Positions 1-7,334 are shown, counted from the stretch's first letter. The stretch: DNA of 17,870 nt from CAYRTD01 sp964426915 (GCA_964426915.1 CAYRTD010000083.1:1-17870); one strand, 5' to 3'. The notes: generated from the letters alone by a model not told the origin. Numbers and translations are program-made.

Positions 1-321
1 TATACTGCGGTTTAAAATTTTTGCGCGCCTTGATCTCGAACATTATGATCCAGACTCTCGACTTTATTGTCAGGCACTACTTACACTCTCACCAATACCG
101 ATTTATCGGTATGACTTACAAGATAATGCTCAAAACATTATCGACTAACTCCTCCCGAAGGCTTTTTTTTCCATCACTATTCTATGACCGGGAATCAGAT
201 AGTTAAGAGAAATACTAAAGGAACTGATTGTTTCAAATTCGGTTTCAGGATATTTGATTAGCTTATTGACAATTAAATGAATAAATGTTAATTTTATATT
301 TTGGCTTAAACAGACCTAACC
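1..321. other. Left-edge region without a convincing gene
   Basis: AT-rich stretch ahead of the DUF3160 gene. The only open frame (21-206, plus strand) has no recognisable domain and runs through two hairpin-forming inverted repeats, so I do not call it a gene. A short T-run at 163-170 follows those hairpins and could end a transcript entering from the left. A possible promoter for the downstream gene lies at about 266-303 (TTG at 266-268 and TATATTTTG at 295-303), but its spacer of about 26 bp is longer than usual for Bacteroidota, so this is weak. Confidence 0.5.
95..142. repeat. Two adjacent perfect hairpin-forming inverted repeats
   Basis: The first is an 8-bp perfect inverted repeat with a 2-nt spacer: ATACCGAT (95-102) and ATCGGTAT (105-112). 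The second starts ten bases later: GATAATG (122-128) and CATTATC (136-142) around a 7-nt loop. A run of eight T lies at 163-170. Seen directly; the role is unknown. They could be a terminator of an upstream gene outside the window, an operator, or a small structured RNA. Confidence 0.45.
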
Positions 322-2898
322 ATGAAAAAATTATACATTTCTCTGCTAATGTTATTTTTTGGCTCTGTGGTTTTTTCACAGAGCAGTTTCGATCCTGAAC
401 AGTTTCAAAACTATCGTGAGCAAATAAAGGATATGACTGCCCGGGAACTCCTGGAAAAATATCCCGCACAGAGTATTTACTATTCAGACAGAAAGAATAA
501 AAACTCCCTCGAAACCTTTCAGTACCTGGATAGTATTGATATTCGCTATTCACTTACTCCTTATGAAAAGGAACTTTTGAAGGATAATCATTTCATGGTG
601 ACAGAAAGATTATCGCACAGATCCTTTGCAAATGCTTTTGTAGATATTTATTCAAGTGACCTTCCTCTGTTTCTCAGTACGGATTTTTTCCTGCATGCCC
701 TGCATATTTCCTATGATGTAATGCTCCGGGATCTTGAAGTTGCTGTTCTCGAACCCAATCTGATGGTACTGCTGGAATCTATGAGAGATAAGCTGGGAGA
801 GATTAACAGGCAGAACAATACTGCACCTCAGATAGATCTGGTAACAGGAGATGTAGACCTCTATCTGTCGGTTGCACTAAGTCTCCTTCAAGATCAAAAA
901 GTCCGGCCGCTATATAACCAGTCAGGTAATTACGACATTATTCTGGATGCTATTATGAACCAGCAGCCTAAAGTGCTCGAAATCGGGCTTTTCAGTGAGC
1001 ATGCCCGCAAGGTTGATATAAGCCAGTTTAAACCCCGGGGCCACTACACTGAGGAATTCTGGTTTAACAATTCTACAAGAGATCTGAAAAACTATTTCAG
1101 AGCCATGATGTGGCTGGGTAGAATAGATTTTATGCTCACAGCTCCTCCAGTTGCTCCCGGAGAACCCAAATGGACTGACGAAGATATTCAGAGAATGTCC
1201 CGGGGAGCAATGGTTGTGAATCAACTGCTGGAAAAATCAGGAAATAAAGATCTTTTTGAGCTTCATGAAAAGATCATAAGTTTCTTTGTCGGACCCGATG
1301 ATAATCTTACACCGGATGAGTTGAATGAGATTGTTAATGAACTCAATGTAACAGTGAGCAATATTTCAGAAAGCTCAAAATGGGAGAATTTTAAAAAGAA
1401 AATTAAATCCAGTGATGATTACGGACAGAAAATCATGTCAAATTTTTTCATTGTTGACGCAGATAAAGAAAACCCTGCAGAACTTCCTGTTTCTTATCGT
1501 ATGCTGGGACAAAAATTCCTTATTGATTCCTATGTTTTCAGCGAGGTGGTATATGACAGGATCTATCACAATGGAGTTGAGGTTAAACGAATGATGCCTG
1601 ATCCCCTGGATGCAATGTTTGTCCTTGGAAATGAGAATGCGCTTCCACTCCTTGAACCTGAACTTGATAAATATCCTTATGCATATAAACTTGAAGAATT
1701 AAGATACCTTACCGATGCCTACGATCCGGATTTCTGGTCGCAATCATTATATAATACCTGGCTGAATGCTATCAGGCAACTCAATCCGCAAGATGATATT
1801 TCCGGTGTTCCTTATTTTATGAAAACAACCGAATGGCAACTCGAGAAGCTTAATACACAGTTGTCATCATGGGCAGAACTCCGGCATGATAATGTATTAT
1901 ATGCAAAACAATCCTATACAGGAGGCACCTCCTGTTCTTTTCCCTATGTGTATATTGAACCTTATCCGGAATTTTTTGAAGTTTTGGATGATTTTGCCCG
2001 TAATGCCGCAGATTTTTTCGATCTGGAACTTCGTTTAATGAATTTTAATAAAAAGGATGATATTATCGGATTTTACAGGAATTTTGGGGAACATATGAGA
2101 AAGATGAAAATTCTTGCGGAAAAAGAGCTTATTCAGGAAGAGTTTAGTGAAGAAGATATTACATACCTGAAGACATTTATTAACGGTGCTATGGCCAGTG
2201 GACCTTCAATAACAGGCTGGTTCAATGAACTTTTTTATGATAAATACAAAGCAATGCAGGAGGACTATCTCGTTGTTGATGTTCATACCCAACCCACAGA
2301 TGAATTCGGCCATATAGTTGGAAAAGTTTTGCATGCAGGGACCGGAAATGTAAATATGGGTGTCTTTTTTGCAGGCTCTCCTTGCAATGATTACAAACCA
2401 GCAGCTTTCATCGGTCCTGTGATGTCTTTTCATACAAGGATTGAAAATGACTGGCAGCGTCTAACAGACGAAGAATGGGCAGAGTATTTCTGGAATTATG
2501 AGGATAATCCTGACCGACCTGATTGGGTTAATCATTATTTGGCCTCATTTGAAGGTACAGCAAGAGGGAACGGTTCGGAAAGAAATCTTAAAGGCTATAT
2601 ATATGAAGGAACAGGTATAAATCCGCCCCCTCCAGGCAATGATATTGCTTACCTGCTTTCATTCCCAAATCCGGCTCATGAGCATTCATCTCTCCGTTTT
2701 GTATTGAATTATCCGGCTAATGTTCAGGCGGAGGTCTTCGATATTCTCGGTAAAAAACTTACTGTGATTCTTGACGAAAAATTAACTGCCGGTGAGCACA
2801 GGAAAGATTTCAGCGTGAGAGATCTGGATAGTGGATTATATTTTATCCGTTTAAATACTGGTGGAGAAAACCAATCTATCAGGTTAGTAGTAAGGTGA
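322..2898 (+). CDS. Secreted DUF3160 family protein with T9SS type A sorting domain
   Basis: 858-residue exported protein. Residues 1-20 form a classic signal peptide (two Lys, a hydrophobic stretch, then FSQ) with no lipobox cysteine, so it enters the periplasm by Sec. The body matches DUF3160, including the WAELRHDNVLYAKQSYTGG segment near residue 515-533. The last 80 or so residues are a type IX secretion C-terminal domain: FPNPA near 781-785, a beta-rich stretch with FDILGKK, then LDSGLYFIRLNTG and a basic end. It is therefore expected to cross the outer membrane through the T9SS and be released or anchored to the surface. The enzymatic role of DUF3160 is not established and I assign none. 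It stands alone, convergent with the blaI/blaR genes. The ATG at 322 is chosen because it places the signal peptide at the N-terminus. Confidence 0.9.
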   Translation: MKKLYISLLMLFFGSVVFSQSSFDPEQFQNYREQIKDMTARELLEKYPAQSIYYSDRKNKNSLETFQYLDSIDIRYSLTPYEKELLKDNHFMVTERLSHRSFANAFVDIYSSDLPLFLSTDFFLHALHISYDVMLRDLEVAVLEPNLMVLLESMRDKLGEINRQNNTAPQIDLVTGDVDLYLSVALSLLQDQKVRPLYNQSGNYDIILDAIMNQQPKVLEIGLFSEHARKVDISQFKPRGHYTEEFWFNNSTRDLKNYFRAMMWLGRIDFMLTAPPVAPGEPKWTDEDIQRMSRGAMVVNQLLEKSGNKDLFELHEKIISFFVGPDDNLTPDELNEIVNELNVTVSNISESSKWENFKKKIKSSDDYGQKIMSNFFIVDADKENPAELPVSYRMLGQKFLIDSYVFSEVVYDRIYHNGVEVKRMMPDPLDAMFVLGNENALPLLEPELDKYPYAYKLEELRYLTDAYDPDFWSQSLYNTWLNAIRQLNPQDDISGVPYFMKTTEWQLEKLNTQLSSWAELRHDNVLYAKQSYTGGTSCSFPYVYIEPYPEFFEVLDDFARNAADFFDLELRLMNFNKKDDIIGFYRNFGEHMRKMKILAEKELIQEEFSEEDITYLKTFINGAMASGPSITGWFNELFYDKYKAMQEDYLVVDVHTQPTDEFGHIVGKVLHAGTGNVNMGVFFAGSPCNDYKPAAFIGPVMSFHTRIENDWQRLTDEEWAEYFWNYEDNPDRPDWVNHYLASFEGTARGNGSERNLKGYIYEGTGINPPPPGNDIAYLLSFPNPAHEHSSLRFVLNYPANVQAEVFDILGKKLTVILDEKLTAGEHRKDFSVRDLDSGLYFIRLNTGGENQSIRLVVR

Positions 2899-2977
2899 TT
2901 TCTTTTGAGGTGGAGCAAAGATAGAATGTATGAATAAAAAAAATATAAGCCGGTATTTTAAGAATAATTCATATTTA

Positions 2978-3038
2978 TGCTCCCCCAACACTCTCCATTC
3001 AACTTGAGAGTGATTGGGAAGAGCAAATGAAGTGTTGG
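2978..3038. terminator. Long hairpin between convergent genes, with an alternative pairing
   Basis: Stem formed by TGCTC (2978-2982), CCCAA (2984-2988) and CACTCTC (2989-2995) pairing with GAGAGTG (3006-3012), TTGGG (3014-3018) and GAGCA (3021-3025). This gives 17 pairs broken by a 1-nt bulge and a small internal loop. It lies between the end of the DUF3160 gene and the end of the minus-strand BlaR1 gene, so a bidirectional terminator is the simplest reading. It lacks a good T-run on either strand. CCAACACT (2985-2992) can also pair perfectly with AGTGTTGG (3031-3038), which would exclude the first fold. Confidence 0.5.
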
Positions 3039-3088
3039 TTTAATAATAAAATATACTGATTTAGCCAGTTTTAATCAGGGAATACACT

Positions 3089-4420
3089 TTACTGAAGAAC
3101 AAAATTTATGGGAAATGTAAATGCTACTGCCACAGGTTTTCCATCTTTCATGGCTGGTGATTCAAACTGGGGCAATGTGCTAAGCACACGAACTGCCTCA
3201 GCTTTTAGTTGTTCTATATACTCTTCATTACCTTCTATCTGTGTTCCTTCAGCTGGCTCATAGGAAGTTACAACTACCTCATCAATAAGTTTTGAATCTC
3301 CTTCCACTTTATACTTTTGTGCATTTGTTACAATATCTCCATTTTTGTCAACGACAAACTGGACAAAGACTTTGCCTTCTATTCCTTTGTCACGAGCATC
3401 TTTTGGATATACCAGATTTAGAGCTACGAATTTTCTTAATTCCATAAACCCACCCGCGTATACGGGCATGATATCAACCTGCGTATAAGCAGATTCGTAA
3501 GAGATTTCACTTTTTCTATTATTTAAACCTGTTTCTTCAGTTTCAGCCTTCTCTGTGCAGGCGAAACCAATAACCAATAAAATACTTACTGGCAGGAGTA
3601 AGAAAAGTTTCCAGGTTTTTTTTCTGCCATTTTTTGCTTTGTTCATCATAGCGATTCGGTTTTTAATAAGTGAATAATTAAAATTGTTTGTTATTGTGAG
3701 TGAAGCGCTTCCAATAAGATGCTCAAGAATTGTTATCTGGTATGATTTTGCATTGAATCCTTCTTTTAATGCCCCTGCATCGGCCAGGTATTCATGCACA
3801 TTTTTGAGTTCATTTCTATACCACCAGATTAAAGGATTAAACCAGAATATAACTGAGAGGAGCTCCATGATCAGTACATCAAGGGTGTGTAATTGCATGG
3901 CGTGAATCTTCTCATGGGCAAGGATTTTTTTAAGGTCACCATCTTCAGGTGTTTTTCCGATAAAGATGTACCTGAAAAAAGAAAAGCTTACGTTTTCGAA
4001 AGGCAAGCGGTATATTATTATATTATGAATTTGATTTCCATGGTATCGTTTGGTTTTAACAATGATGTTGATTAGCTGGTAAATTATCCTGAGAGCCAGT
4101 ATGCCGGCTACCAGAAGGTAGCTATAAACCAGGATCTCTGAAAAAGGGAGGCCGGATGATTCTTTTATACTATCTATTCCGCTACTGTAAATCGTTATCT
4201 CATCCAGTACAAAGCTTCCCAGGGGATTAGCCTGAAATGAGCTGAAAACCCCAAAATTATAACTCAACAGAGGCAGTAAAAAAGACAGAAAAACCCCATT
4301 CAGCATGAAAAATCTTCTGGCCTTAAAATTCACTTCCTGAAGGAATATAAGCCTGTAAGCGAGGGCAAAGAGGCCCAGAGCTATTATATTTTTCAGTATG
4401 TATGTTATCAATTCAACCAT
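3089..4420 (-). CDS. BlaR1-type M56 membrane metalloprotease with C-terminal TonB domain
   Basis: 443 residues from the chosen start. N-terminal transmembrane segments lead into an M56 zinc protease region with HEKIH at residues 169-173 and a downstream NVHEYLAD (Glu at 210) as the likely third zinc ligand. A further membrane segment at about 271-287 places the C-terminus in the periplasm. That part, about 315-443, resembles a TonB C-terminal domain (LNLVYPKDARDKGIEGKV, then LPQFESPAMKDGKP and a beta-rich end) with an extra insertion of roughly 30 residues in the middle. It has no penicillin-binding sensor domain. By family knowledge, BlaR1 proteases relay an envelope signal that inactivates the partner BlaI repressor; the signal here is unknown. 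The start at 4420 overlaps the upstream blaI gene by 8 nt, just as in the second pair. An in-frame ATG at 4447 would add nine basic residues. Confidence 0.88.
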   Translation of the reverse strand: MVELITYILKNIIALGLFALAYRLIFLQEVNFKARRFFMLNGVFLSFLLPLLSYNFGVFSSFQANPLGSFVLDEITIYSSGIDSIKESSGLPFSEILVYSYLLVAGILALRIIYQLINIIVKTKRYHGNQIHNIIIYRLPFENVSFSFFRYIFIGKTPEDGDLKKILAHEKIHAMQLHTLDVLIMELLSVIFWFNPLIWWYRNELKNVHEYLADAGALKEGFNAKSYQITILEHLIGSASLTITNNFNYSLIKNRIAMMNKAKNGRKKTWKLFLLLPVSILLVIGFACTEKAETEETGLNNRKSEISYESAYTQVDIMPVYAGGFMELRKFVALNLVYPKDARDKGIEGKVFVQFVVDKNGDIVTNAQKYKVEGDSKLIDEVVVTSYEPAEGTQIEGNEEYIEQLKAEAVRVLSTLPQFESPAMKDGKPVAVAFTFPINFVLQ

Positions 4421-4790
4421 TTTTCTTGTCTTTTTTAAGATCTTCAAGCATTTTTATTATTTCATCAGCCTCACTGACATCTATTTTTTTATTATTTGCA
4501 AAGAAGGAAACAACTTGCTTGGCTGAATTTCCGAAGTAATTCCTGACCATATCATTCATGCGGAATTTTGAGTACTCCTTTTTACTAACAAGAGGGTAGT
4601 AGCGGTGAGATTTTCCAAACTCTTCATGATCTGCAAATCCTTTGGTCTCGAGAATGCGGATAATGGTCGAAACCGTATTATATGCCGGCTTTGGATCATC
4701 TATCTCTTCAATAATCTCTTTCACGAAGGCCTTTTCTTTTAGCCAGAGAATATGCATTATTTGTTCTTCTGCTTTGGTGAGTTCTTTCAT
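4413..4790 (-). CDS. BlaI/MecI-type winged-helix repressor (pair 1)
   Basis: 125 residues, the usual length for the BlaI/MecI/CopY family. The N-terminus LTKAEEQIMHILW and the recognition-helix region PAYNTVSTIIRILETKGF are typical of the winged helix, followed by the basic wing around SHRYYPLVSKKEY and a C-terminal dimerisation part. Expected to bind as a dimer to the dyads upstream and repress its own operon until the partner protease triggers its inactivation. Its TGA stop lies inside the start of the M56 gene (ATGGTTGA), which implies translational coupling. The second BlaI in the window is clearly a paralogue, with the same first five residues and many shared positions in the DNA-binding half. 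Confidence 0.92.
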   Translation of the reverse strand: MKELTKAEEQIMHILWLKEKAFVKEIIEEIDDPKPAYNTVSTIIRILETKGFADHEEFGKSHRYYPLVSKKEYSKFRMNDMVRNYFGNSAKQVVSFFANNKKIDVSEADEIIKMLEDLKKDKKNG

Positions 4791-4874
4791 TGTTACAGTT
4801 TATAGATCTAAAAATTTGATTTTTGAAAAAGTCAATATCCAATTAAGAGAAATCATAATTCTACTTTACTGATG

Positions 4875-4904
4875 CAAATATAAACTAATAATTTAGTTTA
4901 ACAA
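4875..4904 (-). promoter_or_regulatory. Promoter of blaI-blaR1 pair 1
   Basis: On the minus strand, TTG (4904-4902), a 19-bp spacer and TATATTTG (4882-4875) match the Bacteroidota -33/-7 promoter (TTG / TAnnTTTG) exactly. The start codon is 85 nt downstream of the -7 element, leaving a leader of roughly 80 nt. The inverted repeat at 4881-4900 fills the spacer, which is the expected place for an autoregulatory operator. Confidence 0.65.
4881..4900. promoter_or_regulatory. Candidate BlaI operator O1 (ACTA-N6-TAGT dyad)
   Basis: Perfect 8-bp inverted repeat TAAACTAA (4881-4888) and TTAGTTTA (4893-4900) with a 4-bp centre. Its core is ACTA (4884-4887), six bases, TAGT (4894-4897). It sits between the -33 and -7 elements of the blaI promoter. 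The same ACTA-N6-TAGT core occurs upstream of the second blaI at 7334-7347. Binding by BlaI is inferred from position, symmetry and recurrence. Confidence 0.65.
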
Positions 4905-4923
4905 CTAAAAATGCAGGTAAATA

Positions 4924-4937
4924 ACTAAGTAATTAGG
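4924..4937. promoter_or_regulatory. Candidate second BlaI operator O2 (near-copy)
   Basis: ACTA (4924-4927), six bases, TAGG (4934-4937): seven of eight core positions of the O1 dyad. Its centre lies exactly 40 bp from the O1 centre, about four helical turns, which would put two repressor dimers on the same DNA face. It is upstream of the -33 element. A single half-site, AACTAA, lies between the two at 4903-4908. Confidence 0.45.
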
Positions 4938-4962
4938 TGATAAAATTGTAAGATACAGTTAT

Positions 4963-5498
4963 TCAATAATATATAAAACTATTTTTTTTGCTTTGAAAAG
5001 TACTTCTGTGGAGTAGGAGGTTCACTACATTCCCCTTTTTACGTCCTGTGTCAACATAGCGATGTACTTCTGTCATTTGCTCAAGAGGATAAACCCGGTC
5101 GATCACCGCTTTGATAGCTCCCGATTCCATTAATTGCCGGAGCGTATCCATATCGGAGCGTTTGGGTGTATTGGTTCCCGATATTACTCTGCATTTTTGG
5201 GTTATAGATACCCGCCAGCCATGGAGTGACTCTTTAATGATGGCAGCACCCTGGATCAGGATGCCATCTTTTTTCACCAAACGGGCAATCGTCCCAACTG
5301 GTATCTTGTTAACAGTTTCAAAAACCACATCCCACTTTTCAGGAATTTTAGAAAAATCTTCGCGGTTGTAATCCAGTACACGGTCTGCCCCCAAAGATTT
5401 TACCAGGTCAATGTTCGATTTACTACATACCGCCGTCACTTCTGCCCCGGACTGTTTGGCCAGCTGTACAGCGGCTGTGCCAATAGCTCCGGAATATC
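4963..5498 (-). pseudogene. C-terminal remnant of a zinc-type alcohol dehydrogenase-like (MDR) gene
   Basis: The reading frame begins abruptly within the NAD(P)-binding Rossmann motif (SGAIGTAAVQLAKQSGAEVTA, coded from about 5498 downwards) and continues with the usual second half of a medium-chain dehydrogenase/reductase: SLGADRVLDYNRED, WDVVFETV, LVKKDGILIQG, and VYPLEQMTEVHRYVDTGRKKGNVV. The catalytic GroES-like N-terminal half is missing, and an in-frame TGA lies two codons before the glycine motif. The C-terminus continues after the expected end (GNVV) into a tail with no match to the family pattern, perhaps a second small lesion. An ATG at 5439 could still start a 158-residue product, but it would lack half the fold. 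It lies on the same strand between the two blaI/blaR pairs and looks like a deletion scar. Confidence 0.8.
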
Positions 5499-5603
5499 AA
5501 ATGGATTTATCTGGAATTACTCCAGGTATTTAATATCTGTCAATACTGACAAGGGTTTTAAAAATCAAAGGTTAATCGTAAATCAAAAGTGCATTGGTAA
5601 AAC

Positions 5604-5637
5604 TGGCAGTAGCATGTTTTAAGGACAGCTACTGCCA
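5604..5637 (-). terminator. Intrinsic terminator of the second blaI-blaR1 pair
   Basis: Perfect 10-bp stem, TGGCAGTAGC (5604-5613) with GCTACTGCCA (5628-5637), around a 14-nt loop. It starts 8 bp after the stop codon of the minus-strand M56/M23 gene. Read on the minus strand the stem is followed by GTTTTA, a short T-run, so efficiency may be moderate. Confidence 0.65.
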
Positions 5638-5644
5638 TATAGAA

Positions 5645-6928
5645 TTAATCAAAGTATTCTTCAGGATTTACCCGTTCTCCATTCTTACGAATTTCATAGT
5701 GCAAATGTGGTCCGGTAGAGTATCCGGTATTTCCGGAAAGTCCAATTTCCTGATCTAATTTCACTTTATTGCCTATGTCGACATTAATTTTACTAAGGTG
5801 GGCATACCAGGTTTCATACTCATCTTCATGCTTAATTACAACCAGTTTGCCCCAACCTTCTTTTTCTGTTGCTTCAATGACTACTCCTGAAGCACTGCTC
5901 ACTACCTGAGTGCCTTCAGAAATTTTAAAGTCGATGCCACCATGCGTGTACTGTTTTTTTGTTACAGGATTTATCCCAATGTAGCCAAATTTACTGGATA
6001 TTTCACCTCCCTTAACAGGTCGGATTGAGGGAACATCACTTGATTTATCGATTGGTGAAAACGACTGTATCATTAAGGCCAGTATGGGAACTATAAGAAA
6101 ATACAGAATGCTGCGTTTTTTTGAAGATTTTTTATTTGTTATCATCTTTATGCGTTTTTTAATTGTTAAACTATTGAAGGTACTTGTTATCCCAAAAGAA
6201 ATATTCATTTCCGTTTTGGATACTAACAACCTAAGGTATTCTTCTATGGTCGTTTTGTTCGACCTTATTACTTGGTTGTCAGCAATAAATTCATGAATGT
6301 TTTTAAGGGACTTTTGTAATAGAAAGACAAAAGGATTAAACCAGAAAATAATGCAATAAGCTTCTGAAAGAATTAAGTCAAGCGAGTGCATTTGTTTTAC
6401 GTGCACCTTTTCATGTTCAATAACGGAAACATTAGCCTGGTTATTTAGACATTCCATGGGTAAAAATATCCACTTGAAAAATGAAAAAGGGTTTTTGATA
6501 TTATCCAAATATATAACAACTGTAGAATCTTCCTCTAACGTTACTAAAGCAGATTGTTTTAAGCGAAAAATTGCCCGAAATTGCCCGATAGACCTTAAAA
6601 GAAGAAATAATACAGCAATTAAATACGCCAATGATACAAAATTCTTTATCTGAAAAAGACTATCATTCTGAATTTCAGTTTTTTGTATTGGCCCCTGGGT
6701 TGAATAATTATCTAATTCATTTATCCATAAATAATTCGTTTTTAAAGTGTAACTTCCTGTGAAACTTAAATCCAAAAAAGGGCAAATGATCGAAAAGGCT
6801 ATTATAAATAGCAGTAAAAACCTGTTCAATTGATGGAAAGTAGTTTTTCGCAACAAAAGAGCATAAAAAGAATATAAAACTCCAGTTGCAATAGAAACCT
6901 TTGCCATATATAAAAACAGGTCAATCAT
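5645..6928 (-). CDS. M56 (BlaR1-type) membrane protease fused to M23 peptidoglycan endopeptidase
   Basis: 427 residues. The N-terminal half has several membrane segments and an M56 zinc site: HEKVH at residues 172-176, with NIHEFIAD (Glu at 213) as the third ligand. A membrane segment at about 273-289 carries the chain across, so the remainder is periplasmic. Residues from about 304 on form an M23/LytM domain with every expected catalytic residue visible: His329 and Asp333 (HGGID), His377 (YAHLS), and His408/His410 (GPHLHYEI). The domain ends at the C-terminus. It occupies the position of the penicillin-sensing domain in classical BlaR1. It may therefore cut wall peptides itself, or bind them as the sensor; this is inference. 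Combined M23/M56 proteins are annotated in Bacteroidota, but I know of no characterised function. The chosen start overlaps the upstream blaI by 8 nt (ATGATTGA); an ATG one codon earlier is possible. Confidence 0.9.
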   Translation of the reverse strand: MIDLFLYMAKVSIATGVLYSFYALLLRKTTFHQLNRFLLLFIIAFSIICPFLDLSFTGSYTLKTNYLWINELDNYSTQGPIQKTEIQNDSLFQIKNFVSLAYLIAVLFLLLRSIGQFRAIFRLKQSALVTLEEDSTVVIYLDNIKNPFSFFKWIFLPMECLNNQANVSVIEHEKVHVKQMHSLDLILSEAYCIIFWFNPFVFLLQKSLKNIHEFIADNQVIRSNKTTIEEYLRLLVSKTEMNISFGITSTFNSLTIKKRIKMITNKKSSKKRSILYFLIVPILALMIQSFSPIDKSSDVPSIRPVKGGEISSKFGYIGINPVTKKQYTHGGIDFKISEGTQVVSSASGVVIEATEKEGWGKLVVIKHEDEYETWYAHLSKINVDIGNKVKLDQEIGLSGNTGYSTGPHLHYEIRKNGERVNPEEYFD

Positions 6929-7301
6929 CATTTTTCTTTTCAGTGATTTTTTGTTCTACCATTTTTTTTATTTGCTCTAATTCGGAAATGCTTAAATCTT
7001 TGTCCTCAGTAAAGAATGAGGCAAAGTTTGAGACAGAACCATTAAAGAAATTTTTTATAATTCCTTTAAAATGCTTCTTGAAATAGACGTCCTTTGAGAT
7101 AATTGGATAATACTCGTGCACTTTACTATAGGTATTGTAGCCAATAAATCCTTTTTTTACCAAAACCCGGATTACTGTTGAAATTGTCGTATATGCAGGT
7201 TTTGGTTCCGGAAATTGCTCCACAATATCTTTTAAGAAAGCTTTTTCAAGCTTCCAAATGTATTGCATTACTTGTTTTTCTGCTTTTGTCAATTCTTTCA
7301 T
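6921..7301 (-). CDS. BlaI/MecI-type winged-helix repressor (pair 2)
   Basis: 126 residues with the BlaI pattern: LTKAEKQVMQYIW at the N-terminus, PAYTTISTVIRVLVKKGF as the recognition-helix region, then EYYPIISKDVYFKK and a dimerisation helix ending in charged residues. A clear paralogue of the first BlaI in this window. It is translationally coupled to the M56/M23 gene by an 8-nt stop/start overlap. The start codon is only 4 nt from a perfect -7 promoter element (7313-7306). Either the transcript is leaderless or the promoter is elsewhere; the next in-frame Met (residue 12) would cut into the winged helix, so the ATG at 7301 is retained. Confidence 0.92.
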   Translation of the reverse strand: MKELTKAEKQVMQYIWKLEKAFLKDIVEQFPEPKPAYTTISTVIRVLVKKGFIGYNTYSKVHEYYPIISKDVYFKKHFKGIIKNFFNGSVSNFASFFTEDKDLSISELEQIKKMVEQKITEKKNDD

Positions 7302-7305
7302 GCAA

Positions 7306-7334
7306 CAAATATAATTAATTTTTTAATAAGACAA
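7306..7334 (-). promoter_or_regulatory. Promoter of blaI-blaR1 pair 2
   Basis: On the minus strand, TTG (7334-7332), an 18-bp spacer and TATATTTG (7313-7306): the same elements as the promoter of pair 1. The -7 element ends 4 nt before the blaI ATG, so transcription would start at or next to the start codon. Confidence 0.55.

Noticed and set aside
28..94. Possible tRNA on the minus strand (a TTCGA-like loop was noticed)
   Set aside because: The bases flanking the loop do not form a five-pair T-stem and no acceptor stem closes.
21..206. Short open frame at the left edge
   Set aside because: No recognisable domain, composition unlike a real protein, and it runs through two hairpins.
3530..3570. 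Lipobox-like GFAC at the end of the fourth membrane segment of the TonB-type M56 protein
   Set aside because: It is internal to the protein, after a membrane helix, and lacks Leu/Val/Ile at -3, so lipidation is not expected.
5111..5371. Plus-strand open frame opposite the dehydrogenase remnant
   Set aside because: The minus strand in the same place matches MDR family motifs; the plus-strand product matches nothing.
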